Assembly (NCBI GenBank): GCA_040752355.1
Contig: JBFMHE010000021.1
Location: 1 to 64,000, forward strand
DNA: 64,000 nt
Direction of reading: 5' to 3'
From: Nitrospirota bacterium
GTDB taxonomy: Bacteria; Nitrospirota; Thermodesulfovibrionia; Thermodesulfovibrionales; Dissulfurispiraceae
In this document: positions 22,289-31,110 of the stretch, one piece after another
Layout of the letters: each line of letters begins with the position of its first letter
Numbering within the stretch: position 1 is the first letter of the stretch
Translations under genes and position numbers: made by a program
The notes under the pieces: generated by a model
The model's database searches: none
Told to the model about the DNA's origin: nothing
What the model saw: the letters and a program-made list of their open reading frames with translations, nothing else

Positions 22289-24844
22289 ATGTTCAATTTT
22301 TTCAAGAAAGGACCTGCCGGGACTCCCCGCGAGCCCGACCGCGGCGAGCTCTTCAGGAAGAAGTACCGTACCTTCCAGGAGCTCCTCGCGCACAACAATA
22401 CGGTGCTCGAGCTCATGGCCGATATGGAAGAGAAGCTTTCCGGAGACTTCCTCTTCGACCGGCAGTATATCAACCGTACGGTCGATGCAACGGTCGGCGG
22501 TGTCCGCAGCATCGTGAACAGCCTGAATGCGCTCTCCGGCAGCGGGTACAGCCTCCTCCATGAGCGGCTCGACACGATAAGCGCCGCGATCAGCAGTGCC
22601 CTCTCCCGCACGGTCGAAATCCCGGTCAGCAGCTACACCGTTCCGTTAGACGAGATTACCAGGGATATGGCGGCGGTCGCGGGCGGCAAGATCGCCAACA
22701 TGGGAGAGATCCGGAACCGCCTGCGGGTGCCCACGCCCGGCGGCTTCGTGATCACCACGTATGCGTACAAGCGCTTCATGGAGCACAACGGCTTCTTCGA
22801 ACGTATCCATGCGCTGCTCAGCGATATCTCCCTCTCGGATGTGGAGGTCCTGGACCGGACGAGCCGGGATATCCAGGAGATGGTCACCGGCGGAACGCTG
22901 CCCGGTGACCTCCTCGCGGAGATTTCCGGCGCAGTCACCCGCCTCTGCAGCGGCAGGGAGAGCCTCAGGGTCTCGGTGCGGAGCAGCGCCCTCCAGGAAG
23001 ACGGCGAGTTCAGCTTCGCGGGACAGTACGCGACATTTCTCAACGTCCCCTGCGCGCTGGTGGTGCAGAAATATAAGGAGGTCATCGCCAGCCTCTTCAC
23101 CCCGCGGGCCCTCTTCTACTACAAGACGAAGGGGTTCAGCGAGAGCGACATGGCCATGGCGGTAGGGGTGCTGCCCATGATCGAAGCGCAGTCGGGGGGC
23201 GTCATGTATTCGCTCGATCCGAACAACCCTGACCGGGATACGGTTATCATCAGCGCCATCATGGGGCTCGGCAAGTGTGTGGTCGAGGGGATCGTGACTC
23301 CCGAAACCTATATCCTGTCGAAACATCCCGAACCGGATATCGTCGAGAAGAAGATCCCCCTGCAGGAGACGATGCTCCTCTGCAGGCCGGACGGCGGCCT
23401 GGACGAGATCCTCGTCCCCGCCGAGATGCGCGGGAAGCCGTCCCTTTCGGATATCCAGGTAAAGACCCTGGCTCACTATGCCCTCATCCTCGAACGCCAC
23501 TACCGTTATCCCCAGGATATCGAGTGGGCGCTCGACAAGAATTTTCAGCCCTATATCCTCCAGACGCGGCCGCTCAGGGTCTTCACCGGGCAGAAGGCGA
23601 AGCCCGTTCCTCCCCGGATCAAGGGATACCATGTTCTCATCGACAAGGGGGTCATCGCCTGCAAGGGCATCGGCATCGGCAGGGCCCATATCGTACGGAG
23701 CGACGAGGACCTCGCCTCCTTTCCCGAAGGCGCCGTGCTCGTGGCGCGGCATACGTCGACGAAATTCGTAACGGTGATGAACAGGGCGAGCGCCATTATC
23801 ACCGATGTGGGCGGGGTGACCGGCCATATGGCATCCCTGGCCCGGGAATTCCAGGTGCCGGCGATCCTCGATACCGAGAATGCGACCGAGGTGGTAAGCC
23901 ACGGACAGGAGATCACCGTGGATGCCTTCAACTGCAACGTCTACGAGGGCCGCGTCAGCGAGCTCGTCGATTTCGTAGACCGCCGCGAGGATCCCCTCAA
24001 AGATACGCAGCTCTTCAGGACCCTCGAGCGGGTGCTGAAGCTGATCGTTCCTCTCAATCTCGTCGACCCCGAGGCGGATAACTTCACGCCCGAGCACTGC
24101 GCGACCCTGCACGATATCACGCGCTTCGCCCACGAAAAGGGCATGTACGAGATGTTCACCATCAGCGACGCGTCGGACGTGAAGCGGGGCGCGGGAGTGC
24201 GGCTGGTCGCGGGCATACCGACGGATATCTATGTGCTCGACCTGGGCGGCGGCATAGAAGAGACGGCGCAGGGGCTCAAGAAGATCATGCCCTCCCACGT
24301 CACCTCCATCCCTCTCCAGGCCTTCCTGAAGGGCCTCACCTCGATGCGGTGGCCCGATGCCGCTCCCCTCGACGCGAAGGGCTTCATGGGGATGATCGCC
24401 CATACCGCGACCATTCCCGAAGCGGACCTGGCAAAGGCGGGAGAGAACAGCTTCATCTTCATCTCGAATAAATACATGAATTTCGCCCTGAGGCTCGGCT
24501 ACCACCTCTCCACGGTCGAAGCCTATGCAGGAGATACCGTCAATAACAACTATATAAAGTTCTTTTTCAAGGGGGGCGGCGCCGTGCGGGACCGCCGGAT
24601 GCGGCGGGTCAGGCTCATCACGGAGCTCCTCAAAGAGATGGACTTTACCGTAACCGTTACGGATGACATCATCGACGCCATGCTGACGAAGTACAAGCGC
24701 TCGACGATCGAGGGGAAGCTGGAGGTCCTGGGCAGGCTTACGGCCTACACGAAGCAGCTCGACATGGTCATGTACAACGACGCCGTGACGGACATGTACA
24801 TAAACGAGTTCATTTCGAAATACCTGCGGAAGCCTTCAGCGTAA
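22289..24844 (+). CDS. PEP-synthase-like ATP-grasp/phosphohistidine protein with unusual C-terminus
   Basis: This 851-residue protein has a helical N-terminal region (1-120), then a PPDK-type ATP-grasp domain (about 130-430: VAGGKIANMGEIRNRL, VRSSALQEDGEFSFAGQ, PQDIEWALDKNFQPYILQTRP) and a swivelling phosphohistidine domain with TDVGGVTGHMASLAREF, where His513 would be phosphorylated. The C-terminal 310 residues are not the PEP/pyruvate TIM barrel: its usual catalytic Cys and IGTNDL motifs are absent. So it should make a phospho-His from ATP, but the acceptor is not pyruvate in the usual way. The layout recalls dikinase-like phosphotransferases such as rifampicin phosphotransferase, with a different acceptor domain. 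Length and order are intact, and it is monocistronic. Confidence 0.8.
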   Translation: MFNFFKKGPAGTPREPDRGELFRKKYRTFQELLAHNNTVLELMADMEEKLSGDFLFDRQYINRTVDATVGGVRSIVNSLNALSGSGYSLLHERLDTISAAISSALSRTVEIPVSSYTVPLDEITRDMAAVAGGKIANMGEIRNRLRVPTPGGFVITTYAYKRFMEHNGFFERIHALLSDISLSDVEVLDRTSRDIQEMVTGGTLPGDLLAEISGAVTRLCSGRESLRVSVRSSALQEDGEFSFAGQYATFLNVPCALVVQKYKEVIASLFTPRALFYYKTKGFSESDMAMAVGVLPMIEAQSGGVMYSLDPNNPDRDTVIISAIMGLGKCVVEGIVTPETYILSKHPEPDIVEKKIPLQETMLLCRPDGGLDEILVPAEMRGKPSLSDIQVKTLAHYALILERHYRYPQDIEWALDKNFQPYILQTRPLRVFTGQKAKPVPPRIKGYHVLIDKGVIACKGIGIGRAHIVRSDEDLASFPEGAVLVARHTSTKFVTVMNRASAIITDVGGVTGHMASLAREFQVPAILDTENATEVVSHGQEITVDAFNCNVYEGRVSELVDFVDRREDPLKDTQLFRTLERVLKLIVPLNLVDPEADNFTPEHCATLHDITRFAHEKGMYEMFTISDASDVKRGAGVRLVAGIPTDIYVLDLGGGIEETAQGLKKIMPSHVTSIPLQAFLKGLTSMRWPDAAPLDAKGFMGMIAHTATIPEADLAKAGENSFIFISNKYMNFALRLGYHLSTVEAYAGDTVNNNYIKFFFKGGGAVRDRRMRRVRLITELLKEMDFTVTVTDDIIDAMLTKYKRSTIEGKLEVLGRLTAYTKQLDMVMYNDAVTDMYINEFISKYLRKPSA

Positions 24845-24863
24845 GCGCATCCCTCCGTTGCAG

Positions 24864-25292
24864 TTACTGCTGTGCCTCTCTGCTCTTCAACTGCTCCCGG
24901 AGCTCTTCGTTTTCCTTCTGGAGCTTCGACCACTTCAGCGCTTTGTCGATCGTCAGGAGTATCTGCTCCTTGCGGAACGGCTTCGTAATGAAGTCGAAGC
25001 AGCCCTTCCCCATCGTCTCCATGGCCGATTCGAGGGTCGCATACGCGGTAATGATGATGACGGGGATATCCTTTCCCTCGGCCTTGAGCGCATCGAGCAG
25101 CTCCGATCCGTCGAGGCCCGGCATCTTCAGATCGGTGATGATGAGATCGTAGTCATCCCGCTTGACGAGCTGGAGGGCCTCCAGCGGGTTATTGGTGGTC
25201 GTCACTTCATAGGGGGTCTTCTCCCTGATGATCAAGCTGAGCAGCTTGAGCATGTCAGGTTCGTCATCGACGATAAGCAGCTTCTCGGGCAT
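24864..25292 (-). CDS. Response regulator with receiver domain and coiled-coil tail
   Basis: The protein has 142 residues. The receiver (1-118) shows LLIVDDEPD, the acceptor Asp in LIITDLKMPGLDGSELL, the Thr in IITAYA and the Lys in FITKPFRKEQI. The last 25 residues form a Glu/Lys-rich coiled coil (SKLQKENEELREQLKS) that could mediate dimerisation or docking. No DNA-binding domain follows. The ATG at 25292 has GGAGG six bases upstream. It lies 138 bases behind the sensor kinase 25431-27650 on the same strand and is its likely partner. The 3' end converges on the PEP-synthase-like gene with a 19-base gap. Confidence 0.88.
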   Translation of the reverse strand: MPEKLLIVDDEPDMLKLLSLIIREKTPYEVTTTNNPLEALQLVKRDDYDLIITDLKMPGLDGSELLDALKAEGKDIPVIIITAYATLESAMETMGKGCFDFITKPFRKEQILLTIDKALKWSKLQKENEELREQLKSREAQQ

Positions 25293-25430
25293 AGAGTCCT
25301 CCATTACGTTTTCAGGCAGATACGTTCCTTACCAAGCATATCCGTATTCTATCACAAGCTACTCCCCCTCCTTCACCGCTCTCGGTCCTCACTCCGCTTT
25401 CCCCACGTATGATCTACCCCGATGAGTGCC

Positions 25431-27650
25431 TCAGGTAATTGCCGGCAGGGTGACGATGAAGGTCGTCCCCGTCTCCCTCGCCTCATCGGCGGTCTTTGTC
25501 CTGAAGGTAATCGACCCTCCGTACTTCGTGACGATGCCGTAGCTGACCGAAAGCCCCAGCCCCGTCCCCTCTCCCACCTTCTTGGTCGTAAAGAGGGGGT
25601 CGAAGATCCTCGAGCGGTGCTCTTTCCTGATGCCGGTGCCGGTATCGGCAATCCTCACTTCGATGCCCCGTCCCTCGTCAACGACCATCCTGGTAGCAAC
25701 GGTGAGCACGCCGCCCTTCTTCATGGCGGCGACGGCGTTATTGATGATATTGATGAACACCTGCTGGAACTCCTCGGGCTCCCCTCGTGCCGCGGGGAGA
25801 TCCCGCGCCAGGTTTTTCACCAGTTTTATTTTATTGACCGAGAGGGTGTTGCCGACGACCGCCAGCACCTCCTCGATGCTCTTGTTGACATCCACATTTT
25901 CTTCACGGTGCTCGGTACGGCGGGCAAAGCTCAGGAGGTTCTCGACCACCCTCTTGGCATTCAGCCCCTGCTTCTCGATCGTCTTCAGCATATCGTGCTC
26001 GTCGGAGCCGGTCGGCGCCTTCTCGAGGAGCAGGTCGGTGAAGCCGAGAATGATCGCGAGGGGATTGTTGATCTCGTGCGCCACCCCGGCAGCGAGCGTT
26101 CCCATCGAGGCGAGCTTCTCCGTATGGCACATCTGCTCGTGCATACTCATCCGCTCGGTGATGTCCCTGCCGATGCCGAGCACTTTATGGATCCCTCCCG
26201 ATTCATCGACGAGGCCGCTGAAGTTGATGCTGAGCCACGAAACCTGCTCCCCTCTCCTGACCGAACAGGTCACCTGCTTGCTGGTGTTCGTATCGAACAC
26301 TTCGTAGATCGCCCTGACGACGAGCTCCGCGTTCTCGCAGGAGAAGAGGTCGGCGATCGGCTCCCCGAGCACCTTGTCGGGCCGCTTCTGGAAGAACTGG
26401 TAGCCGTACCGGTTCATCGAGAGGACATGGCCCTCTCTGCTGAGCGTGAAGATGATGTCGTCGGCATGCTCGACGAGCGACCGGTACTGGTATTCGCGCT
26501 TCCTCAGCTCGCTCGTCTTTTCCTGCACTTCCCGTTTGAGCGAGCTCGACCACCGGAGCATGATGCTCATGATGAGCAGGCCGGACGAGATGATGACGAG
26601 TATGCCCACCCCCTGGAGCCAGAACTGGCGGACCTGTATGCTGTGGATGACCCCCTCGACCTCGCTCACCGGGGCCACGACCGCCACGGACCAGAGCGAG
26701 GCCTCTCGCGTGGCGTCGAGCCTGATAGGAGAGTAGGCGATCAGCTTCCTCATCTCCTCCTCTTTTCCCCGGTGCCATCCCGAAATGTACCAGCTCGTCC
26801 CCTCCTGCCCCTTCAGCATGCGCTCCTTCTGTATCTCGTTGATGCGCGCATAGGAGATGGTCGGTTTCCGCTCCTTCCGCACCTCGAAGGCGTTCTTGCC
26901 GACGAAGACGCGTTCCGGGTGATAGATGAAGGTGCCGTCATGGTCGATCACCCAGGAGTAGCCGGTCTTGCCCGACTGTATTCCCTTCATCACCTTTTGG
27001 GCGAGCGCCGTCACGTCGACGGCAAAGATCAGGACCCCGGCGAATTTGTTTGTCGGGATGCGGTGCGACTCATCGACCGAGCTCTGCCATACGGGAGTGG
27101 CCATCTTCATGATAAGCCGCTGCCCCTCGCCGCAGTCCACAAACGCGATGTCGGACATGGCGATCGTGCCCTTGTTCTCTTTCTTCCTGGCCCACTCGAG
27201 ATAGTCCAGATCATCATGAGCCAGCGCATCGATCCGGTACGCATCGGCATCGGCGAGATGGACCCGGTACGTCTTCTCTTCCACGTACTTGATCCTCACT
27301 CCTCCTTCGTCCTTTATGCTCGAGAAGGTGATCATCATCCGCTTGCCCATGAACACCGCCTCCGAGTACTGCATTGAGGGAGAGAGGCTGAGCAGCAGGA
27401 GCTCGCGTCTGAGCAGGTTGAGGCTGTTCTGAATCTGGCTCGCCGCGTGCCGCGAGAGGACCAGCTGCTGCTGGTTGAAGTCCTCGAGCACGACCTCCTT
27501 CACCTTCTGCGCCGACATCCAGCCGAAGAGCAGAATCATGCCGAGGAAGAGAGCGCTGATGATAAGGGTGAGCTTTTTGTAATGCTTCAGGTAAATGCTG
27601 TGCCAGCATCGCGCAAGGTGCTCGGTTATGGCGGCGAGGAGGACCTTCAT
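25431..27650 (-). CDS. Membrane sensor histidine kinase with dCache and PAS domains
   Basis: This 739-residue kinase has a first membrane helix at about 28-45, a periplasmic double-Cache-like sensor of about 300 residues (SGKTGYSWVIDHDGTFIYHPE is the typical membrane-distal repeat), a second helix near 345-365, a PAS domain (EYQYRSLVEHADDIIFTLS through GIGRDITERM), a HisKA box [10 protein letters not shown] and a full HATPase (FINIINNAVAAM, DTGTGI, FDPLFTTKKVGEGTGLGL). Such dCache sensors bind small organic ligands. A six-codon ORF with a strong Shine-Dalgarno overlaps its start, so initiation may depend on translational coupling. The partner is probably the receiver at 24864-25292. Confidence 0.9.
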   Translation of the reverse strand: MKVLLAAITEHLARCWHSIYLKHYKKLTLIISALFLGMILLFGWMSAQKVKEVVLEDFNQQQLVLSRHAASQIQNSLNLLRRELLLLSLSPSMQYSEAVFMGKRMMITFSSIKDEGGVRIKYVEEKTYRVHLADADAYRIDALAHDDLDYLEWARKKENKGTIAMSDIAFVDCGEGQRLIMKMATPVWQSSVDESHRIPTNKFAGVLIFAVDVTALAQKVMKGIQSGKTGYSWVIDHDGTFIYHPERVFVGKNAFEVRKERKPTISYARINEIQKERMLKGQEGTSWYISGWHRGKEEEMRKLIAYSPIRLDATREASLWSVAVVAPVSEVEGVIHSIQVRQFWLQGVGILVIISSGLLIMSIMLRWSSSLKREVQEKTSELRKREYQYRSLVEHADDIIFTLSREGHVLSMNRYGYQFFQKRPDKVLGEPIADLFSCENAELVVRAIYEVFDTNTSKQVTCSVRRGEQVSWLSINFSGLVDESGGIHKVLGIGRDITERMSMHEQMCHTEKLASMGTLAAGVAHEINNPLAIILGFTDLLLEKAPTGSDEHDMLKTIEKQGLNAKRVVENLLSFARRTEHREENVDVNKSIEEVLAVVGNTLSVNKIKLVKNLARDLPAARGEPEEFQQVFINIINNAVAAMKKGGVLTVATRMVVDEGRGIEVRIADTGTGIRKEHRSRIFDPLFTTKKVGEGTGLGLSVSYGIVTKYGGSITFRTKTADEARETGTTFIVTLPAIT

Positions 27651-27667
27651 AGCGTTCCATCGTTCAT
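27647..27667 (-). CDS. Six-codon leader ORF overlapping the sensor kinase start
   Basis: ATG at 27667 is preceded by AGGAGGA with seven bases between, and reads MNDGTL then TGA. The TGA overlaps the kinase ATG at 27650 as ATGA. The kinase ATG has only a weak GGA of its own. This looks like a translational-coupling leader; it is too short for any protein function. Confidence 0.4.
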   Translation of the reverse strand: MNDGTL

Positions 27668-27743
27668 CGCGGTATCCTCCTTATGATAAGGAAAGCTCCG
27701 GCAAACTATCAAGCGCCGGCGCTTCAGGACCGCGCCAAAGAAG

Positions 27744-27771
27744 AGGGCGGGAGAGTGGATACTCCCGCCCT
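27744..27771 (-). terminator. Hairpin between the sensor kinase and UspA genes
   Basis: Ten-base perfect arms AGGGCGGGAG/CTCCCGCCCT enclose an 8-base loop, 20 bases past the UspA stop at 27791. On the minus strand CTTCTTT follows. It terminates the operon 31024 to 27791. Confidence 0.7.
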
Positions 27772-27790
27772 TCGGTTATCTCACCCCGTG

Positions 27791-28228
27791 CTACAAGGGG
27801 AGCTTTACGACACAGACGGAGCAGGGGCTGTGGGTGACCACGCTCGAGGCGACGCTCCCGAGCCTGAGCCGTGATGAGGGGCCGAGCCCTCTGCTGCCGA
27901 TAATGATCAGGTCCGCCTTCTCCCGTTCGGCATAATCGACAATGGTGTCGGGAATGGAGGTCGAGTCGACCACGAGGTTGCATGCCGAAGAGAGCTTATC
28001 CTTTTCCAGCACTGCTGAGGCCTCCTGGATGACCGCTTCAGCCCGCTTGCTCATGCGCGCCTTCACCCGCTCCCGCTCCCCGGCCGTAATCTCGAGATCG
28101 ACCGCTTCGATGTAGGGCACGATGCTGATCAGGCAGACCTTCGCGTTCTTCGCCTTCGCATAGTCCGCGGCGAGCTTCACTGCTTCTCTCGAATGGATGG
28201 AGCCGTCAACCGGCACTATTATCTTCAT
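27791..28228 (-). CDS. Single-domain universal stress protein
   Basis: The UspA-family protein has 145 residues and all the ATP-binding features: IIVPVDGS at the N-terminus with the conserved Asp, and G-x2-G-x9-G-S (GSRGLGPSSRLRLGS) near residue 112. It is soluble and cytoplasmic and probably forms a dimer that binds ATP. AGGAG precedes the ATG at 28228. It closes the GntR-TauE-membrane protein operon and is followed by a terminator. A UspA gene also closes the second TauE module, so the association recurs. Confidence 0.9.
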   Translation of the reverse strand: MKIIVPVDGSIHSREAVKLAADYAKAKNAKVCLISIVPYIEAVDLEITAGERERVKARMSKRAEAVIQEASAVLEKDKLSSACNLVVDSTSIPDTIVDYAEREKADLIIIGSRGLGPSSRLRLGSVASSVVTHSPCSVCVVKLPL

Positions 28229-28249
28229 CGCTTCTCCTTTGGCGCGTGA

Positions 28250-28951
28250 TTAGTGTTTCGCCTTGCTCGTCGAAAGTCCTATACCCTCGAACAGGTAGTA
28301 GATGGCAAAGCCCCACCACATGGTATAGGCGACGTAGAAGATCAGCAGCCCCGTCATGAGCCCCGCCTTTTCGGTGACCTTCACTGCCGGGATGCCGTAG
28401 AAGTTATGCGACGTCTCGACCGCCTTCTTCATGACATCCGAGACGATCTTGGCCTCCTCGATCTTCCCGTCTTTCTTGAGCTGCTTGTCGAGCACCTTCA
28501 TCACATTCCACCAGGTCACCATCACCTCTTTCTCGTCGAAGCCGTAGCGGCCCGAGACTGCGGCCCCGTCGTTCTTGAACATGGCGTCGGAGTCTTTGAG
28601 GGCAGCGTCCATGAGCCTGCCGAGATCGGCGTTTATCTTCAGCTCCGCGCCGGCGGCCTCGACCTGTGCGCCGGCGGTGCTGAGCACTTTGACCGCCTTG
28701 TCAGCCTGCTCGGGCTTTTCGAGCGCCACCGTCGTCGCTATGCCGGCACCCATGAACTTCTTGTTGCTCTCCGCGACCTTCGGGATGAAATAGGACGAGC
28801 CTTTGGAGAGCTTGTTGAACATATCGTCCGAGAAGACGAGCCCGTTCTTGCCGTCGCCGAAGACCGGCGAGAAGATGAGGATGAGCACGCCGAAGAACGA
28901 GAGGGCGAGGAACATCCCGATCGACAATGATTTCTTATTCGTCGTTGCCAT
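28250..28951 (-). CDS. Hypothetical two-pass membrane protein linked to TauE
   Basis: The 233-residue protein has a membrane helix at about 10-32, an extracytoplasmic helical domain of about 160 residues rich in Lys, Ala and Asp, and a second helix near 205-225 (GLLIFYVAYTMWWGFAIYYLF). No cysteines or cofactor motifs occur. I do not recognise the family. Its stop is 21 bases before the UspA start and its own start lies directly behind the TauE/SafE gene. This points to an accessory subunit or periplasmic sensor of the exporter. Confidence 0.7.
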   Translation of the reverse strand: MATTNKKSLSIGMFLALSFFGVLILIFSPVFGDGKNGLVFSDDMFNKLSKGSSYFIPKVAESNKKFMGAGIATTVALEKPEQADKAVKVLSTAGAQVEAAGAELKINADLGRLMDAALKDSDAMFKNDGAAVSGRYGFDEKEVMVTWWNVMKVLDKQLKKDGKIEEAKIVSDVMKKAVETSHNFYGIPAVKVTEKAGLMTGLLIFYVAYTMWWGFAIYYLFEGIGLSTSKAKH

Positions 28952-28952
28952 G

Positions 28953-30257
28953 TTATGCTCCCTCCTTCATATTCGCTACCGCCACTTTTGCCTTTGCGTG
29001 CGCCACGCTTTCGTCTTCGCCGCGCAGGATCCCGATATTCGCGAAGAACTTCCCGATAACCCAGACACCGAAGATGCCGACCACCACCCAGAAGACGATA
29101 TTGCCGACGAATTCGATGGTGCCTACGGCAGACTTCGACATGGTGACGTACTCGAGCTCGACGAGCTTCTTGGGAAGCGTGCTCGCCCTGTTGATGAAGC
29201 CGGCGATGATCGAAATCGCATAGAAGCCGAGGATATGCGTCCCTTTGACGACCTTCGTCACGAGCGCGCCGACCTGGATGCCGATGAGCGAGCCGATGAG
29301 CATGCCCATGGCCAGGGTGTAGAAGACGTAGCCGTAGATTGCGTACTGGGCGATAGAGGCCAGCCCGGCGGTAAAGATGATCTGGAGGATGTCGGTGCCG
29401 ACCGTCGTCGTCGCCGAGACGCCGAAGAGATAGACGAACATGGGGAAGGTGATGAAGCCGCCGCCGACTCCCATGATGGCGGCGAGCACGCCGACGACCA
29501 GGCCGCCCATGGCGACGAAGACGCCCGAGATCTTCCTGCCGCCGCCGACGAGGTGCTCATCGAAGGTGATCATGGGAGGAAGGTTGACCGACTGGAGCTT
29601 TACCGCCAGCGCCGGCATCGTGTCAGGGCCGCTGTGCGCGCCGCCGCCGCTGCTGCTCTTTCTCGAACGCAGGAAATCGGCAAGGGCATAGAAGCCCAGG
29701 AACCCGAGCAGGACCGCGTAGACGAGGCTGATGAAGGCCTCGCTCAGGAGCGGGTCCTTGTTGTAGAGCGCCTTGTTGATGGCGCCGCCGATGAACGTCC
29801 CGACGCCCGAGCCGACGAGAAAGCCGACCGCGAGCTTCGTCGATACATTCCCCAGCTTCTTGTGCACTGTCGTGCCCATAATCGCCTTGGCAAAGATATG
29901 GAAGACGTCCGTTCCCACGGCGAGGATTCCCTTGACGCCCGCAGCCATCAGGGCGGGGGTGATGATGAAGCCGCCGCCCGCGCCGATGCAGCCGGTGATG
30001 AGCCCGGCAGCGAGGCCGATGGCGATCGAGACCAGGAAGATGGTGGTGGAGTAGAACGCAGGCGCATACGCCGTCTTGCCGCCGAGCATCGAGCCGGCTT
30101 CCGAAAAGCTTACCGCAAAAATGGGGAGAAGCAGGATAAGCAGGATGAGGAGCTTCTTGCGGGTCCGTACGATGTTCATCGAGACCTCATAGTCCCATTT
30201 GGCATACGCCATCGACCCGGCCATGAGAAATTCATAAAGCCTTCTTGGGTAACTCAT
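28953..30257 (-). CDS. TauE/SafE family sulfur-oxyanion-type exporter (long form)
   Basis: This 434-residue integral membrane protein has two TauE halves with the family's Gly-rich hairpins (GLITGCIGAGGGFIITPALMAAGV and VLAAIMGVGGGFITFPMF), each followed by TD-containing helices (VGTDVFHIF, VGTDILQIIF). About nine or ten membrane segments are present, with an N-terminal extension of about 60 residues that contains one extra helix and a cytoplasmic loop near 215. TauE/SafE proteins are linked to export of sulfite, sulfoacetate or related anions, or to sulfur uptake; the substrate here is not defined. It lies 23 bases behind the GntR regulator. Confidence 0.85.
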   Translation of the reverse strand: MSYPRRLYEFLMAGSMAYAKWDYEVSMNIVRTRKKLLILLILLLPIFAVSFSEAGSMLGGKTAYAPAFYSTTIFLVSIAIGLAAGLITGCIGAGGGFIITPALMAAGVKGILAVGTDVFHIFAKAIMGTTVHKKLGNVSTKLAVGFLVGSGVGTFIGGAINKALYNKDPLLSEAFISLVYAVLLGFLGFYALADFLRSRKSSSGGGAHSGPDTMPALAVKLQSVNLPPMITFDEHLVGGGRKISGVFVAMGGLVVGVLAAIMGVGGGFITFPMFVYLFGVSATTTVGTDILQIIFTAGLASIAQYAIYGYVFYTLAMGMLIGSLIGIQVGALVTKVVKGTHILGFYAISIIAGFINRASTLPKKLVELEYVTMSKSAVGTIEFVGNIVFWVVVGIFGVWVIGKFFANIGILRGEDESVAHAKAKVAVANMKEGA

Positions 30258-30280
30258 TGTCTTTGACCTCCCGGATGTTG

Positions 30281-31024
30281 TTAATGTCCTTTGATTCGTT
30301 CGAATTCAGTCTGAATCTTGTATTTTGTGCCGCTCCCGTACAGCCGTGTATACGCAATCGGGGTCCCGTCCGAACCGATGAGGAGCCGGTGCAGGAGCAG
30401 TCCCGGGGCGTTCTCGGGCACTCTCAGGATGTCCGCCACATTCCCTCTCAGCTCGGTCACTCCTATCGTCTGTATTACCTTATAGATTTTTCTTACCGCC
30501 TTTTCCTGTATCAGATCGTAGAACGAGGTCCTGCAGATATCCTCATCCTCGATGCCGGGAAACATGGGTAAGGGAATAAACGATTCCTCGATGTAGGCCG
30601 GCTCGCCTTCGACCATGCGTTTGCAGAGAATATAATAGATCGCCTCCGCTGCCCCGAGGTACGGCGTGACATCCTCCGTTGATTCCATCACTCCCCGTGC
30701 CAGTAGTTCTCGCTCTGTCTTCACCCCCTCTCCGAACATGTCTTCCGTGAGTCTCGTCTTCATCGCCACCCCCAGGTGAGGGGTAGACGGCGTCACAAAG
30801 GTCCCCTTTCCCTGCTGGCGCTTCAGGTATCCATCCCTGACCAGCTCTGCTATCGCGATCCGGATAGTGGCCTTGCTGACATCATAGGTTCTGCAGAGCT
30901 CGTCCTCGGTAGGGATCTGGACGCCGCCGGGCCATTCACCCTTCTCGATTTTCCCCCTTATTATCGAGTAGATCTGGACATACAGTTTCTGCTGGCTATC
31001 TCTGTCTACCGTTTCTCCTATCAT
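30281..31024 (-). CDS. GntR-family (HutC/UTRA) transcriptional regulator
   Basis: The 247-residue protein has a GntR winged helix at 10-78 (LYVQIYSIIRGKIEKGEW, QIPTEDELCRTYDVSKATIR, DGYLKRQQGKGTFV) and a UTRA ligand-binding domain at about 95-243 (YYILCKRMVEGEPAYIEESF, GLLLHRLLIGSDGTPIAYTR). UTRA domains bind small effectors. It is a clear paralogue of the regulator at 35151-35912, with the same RLTEDMFGE segment. Being the first gene, just before tauE, it probably controls its own operon. No clear palindrome was found at its start. Confidence 0.92.
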   Translation of the reverse strand: MIGETVDRDSQQKLYVQIYSIIRGKIEKGEWPGGVQIPTEDELCRTYDVSKATIRIAIAELVRDGYLKRQQGKGTFVTPSTPHLGVAMKTRLTEDMFGEGVKTERELLARGVMESTEDVTPYLGAAEAIYYILCKRMVEGEPAYIEESFIPLPMFPGIEDEDICRTSFYDLIQEKAVRKIYKVIQTIGVTELRGNVADILRVPENAPGLLLHRLLIGSDGTPIAYTRLYGSGTKYKIQTEFERIKGH

Positions 31025-31069
31025 CAGGTGTATATCCTCTTAGGTCTTTATAATGATCCGCTTCATAAA

Positions 31070-31103
31070 AAAAATTAATGTGCAGGGCTGCACATTAATT
31101 TTT
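31070..31103 (-). terminator. Perfect 16-bp intrinsic terminator of the 31278 small gene
   Basis: Arms AAAAATTAATGTGCAG and its exact complement are separated by two bases, with an eight-base A run that becomes a U tract on the minus strand. It lies seven bases after the stop of the 55-residue gene. Confidence 0.85.
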
Positions 31104-31110
31104 CTTCCGC

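Noticed and set aside
22646-24505. 619-codon minus-strand frame inside the PEP-synthase-like gene
   Set aside because: Antisense shadow of high-GC codons; the plus-strand protein has clear domains and motifs.
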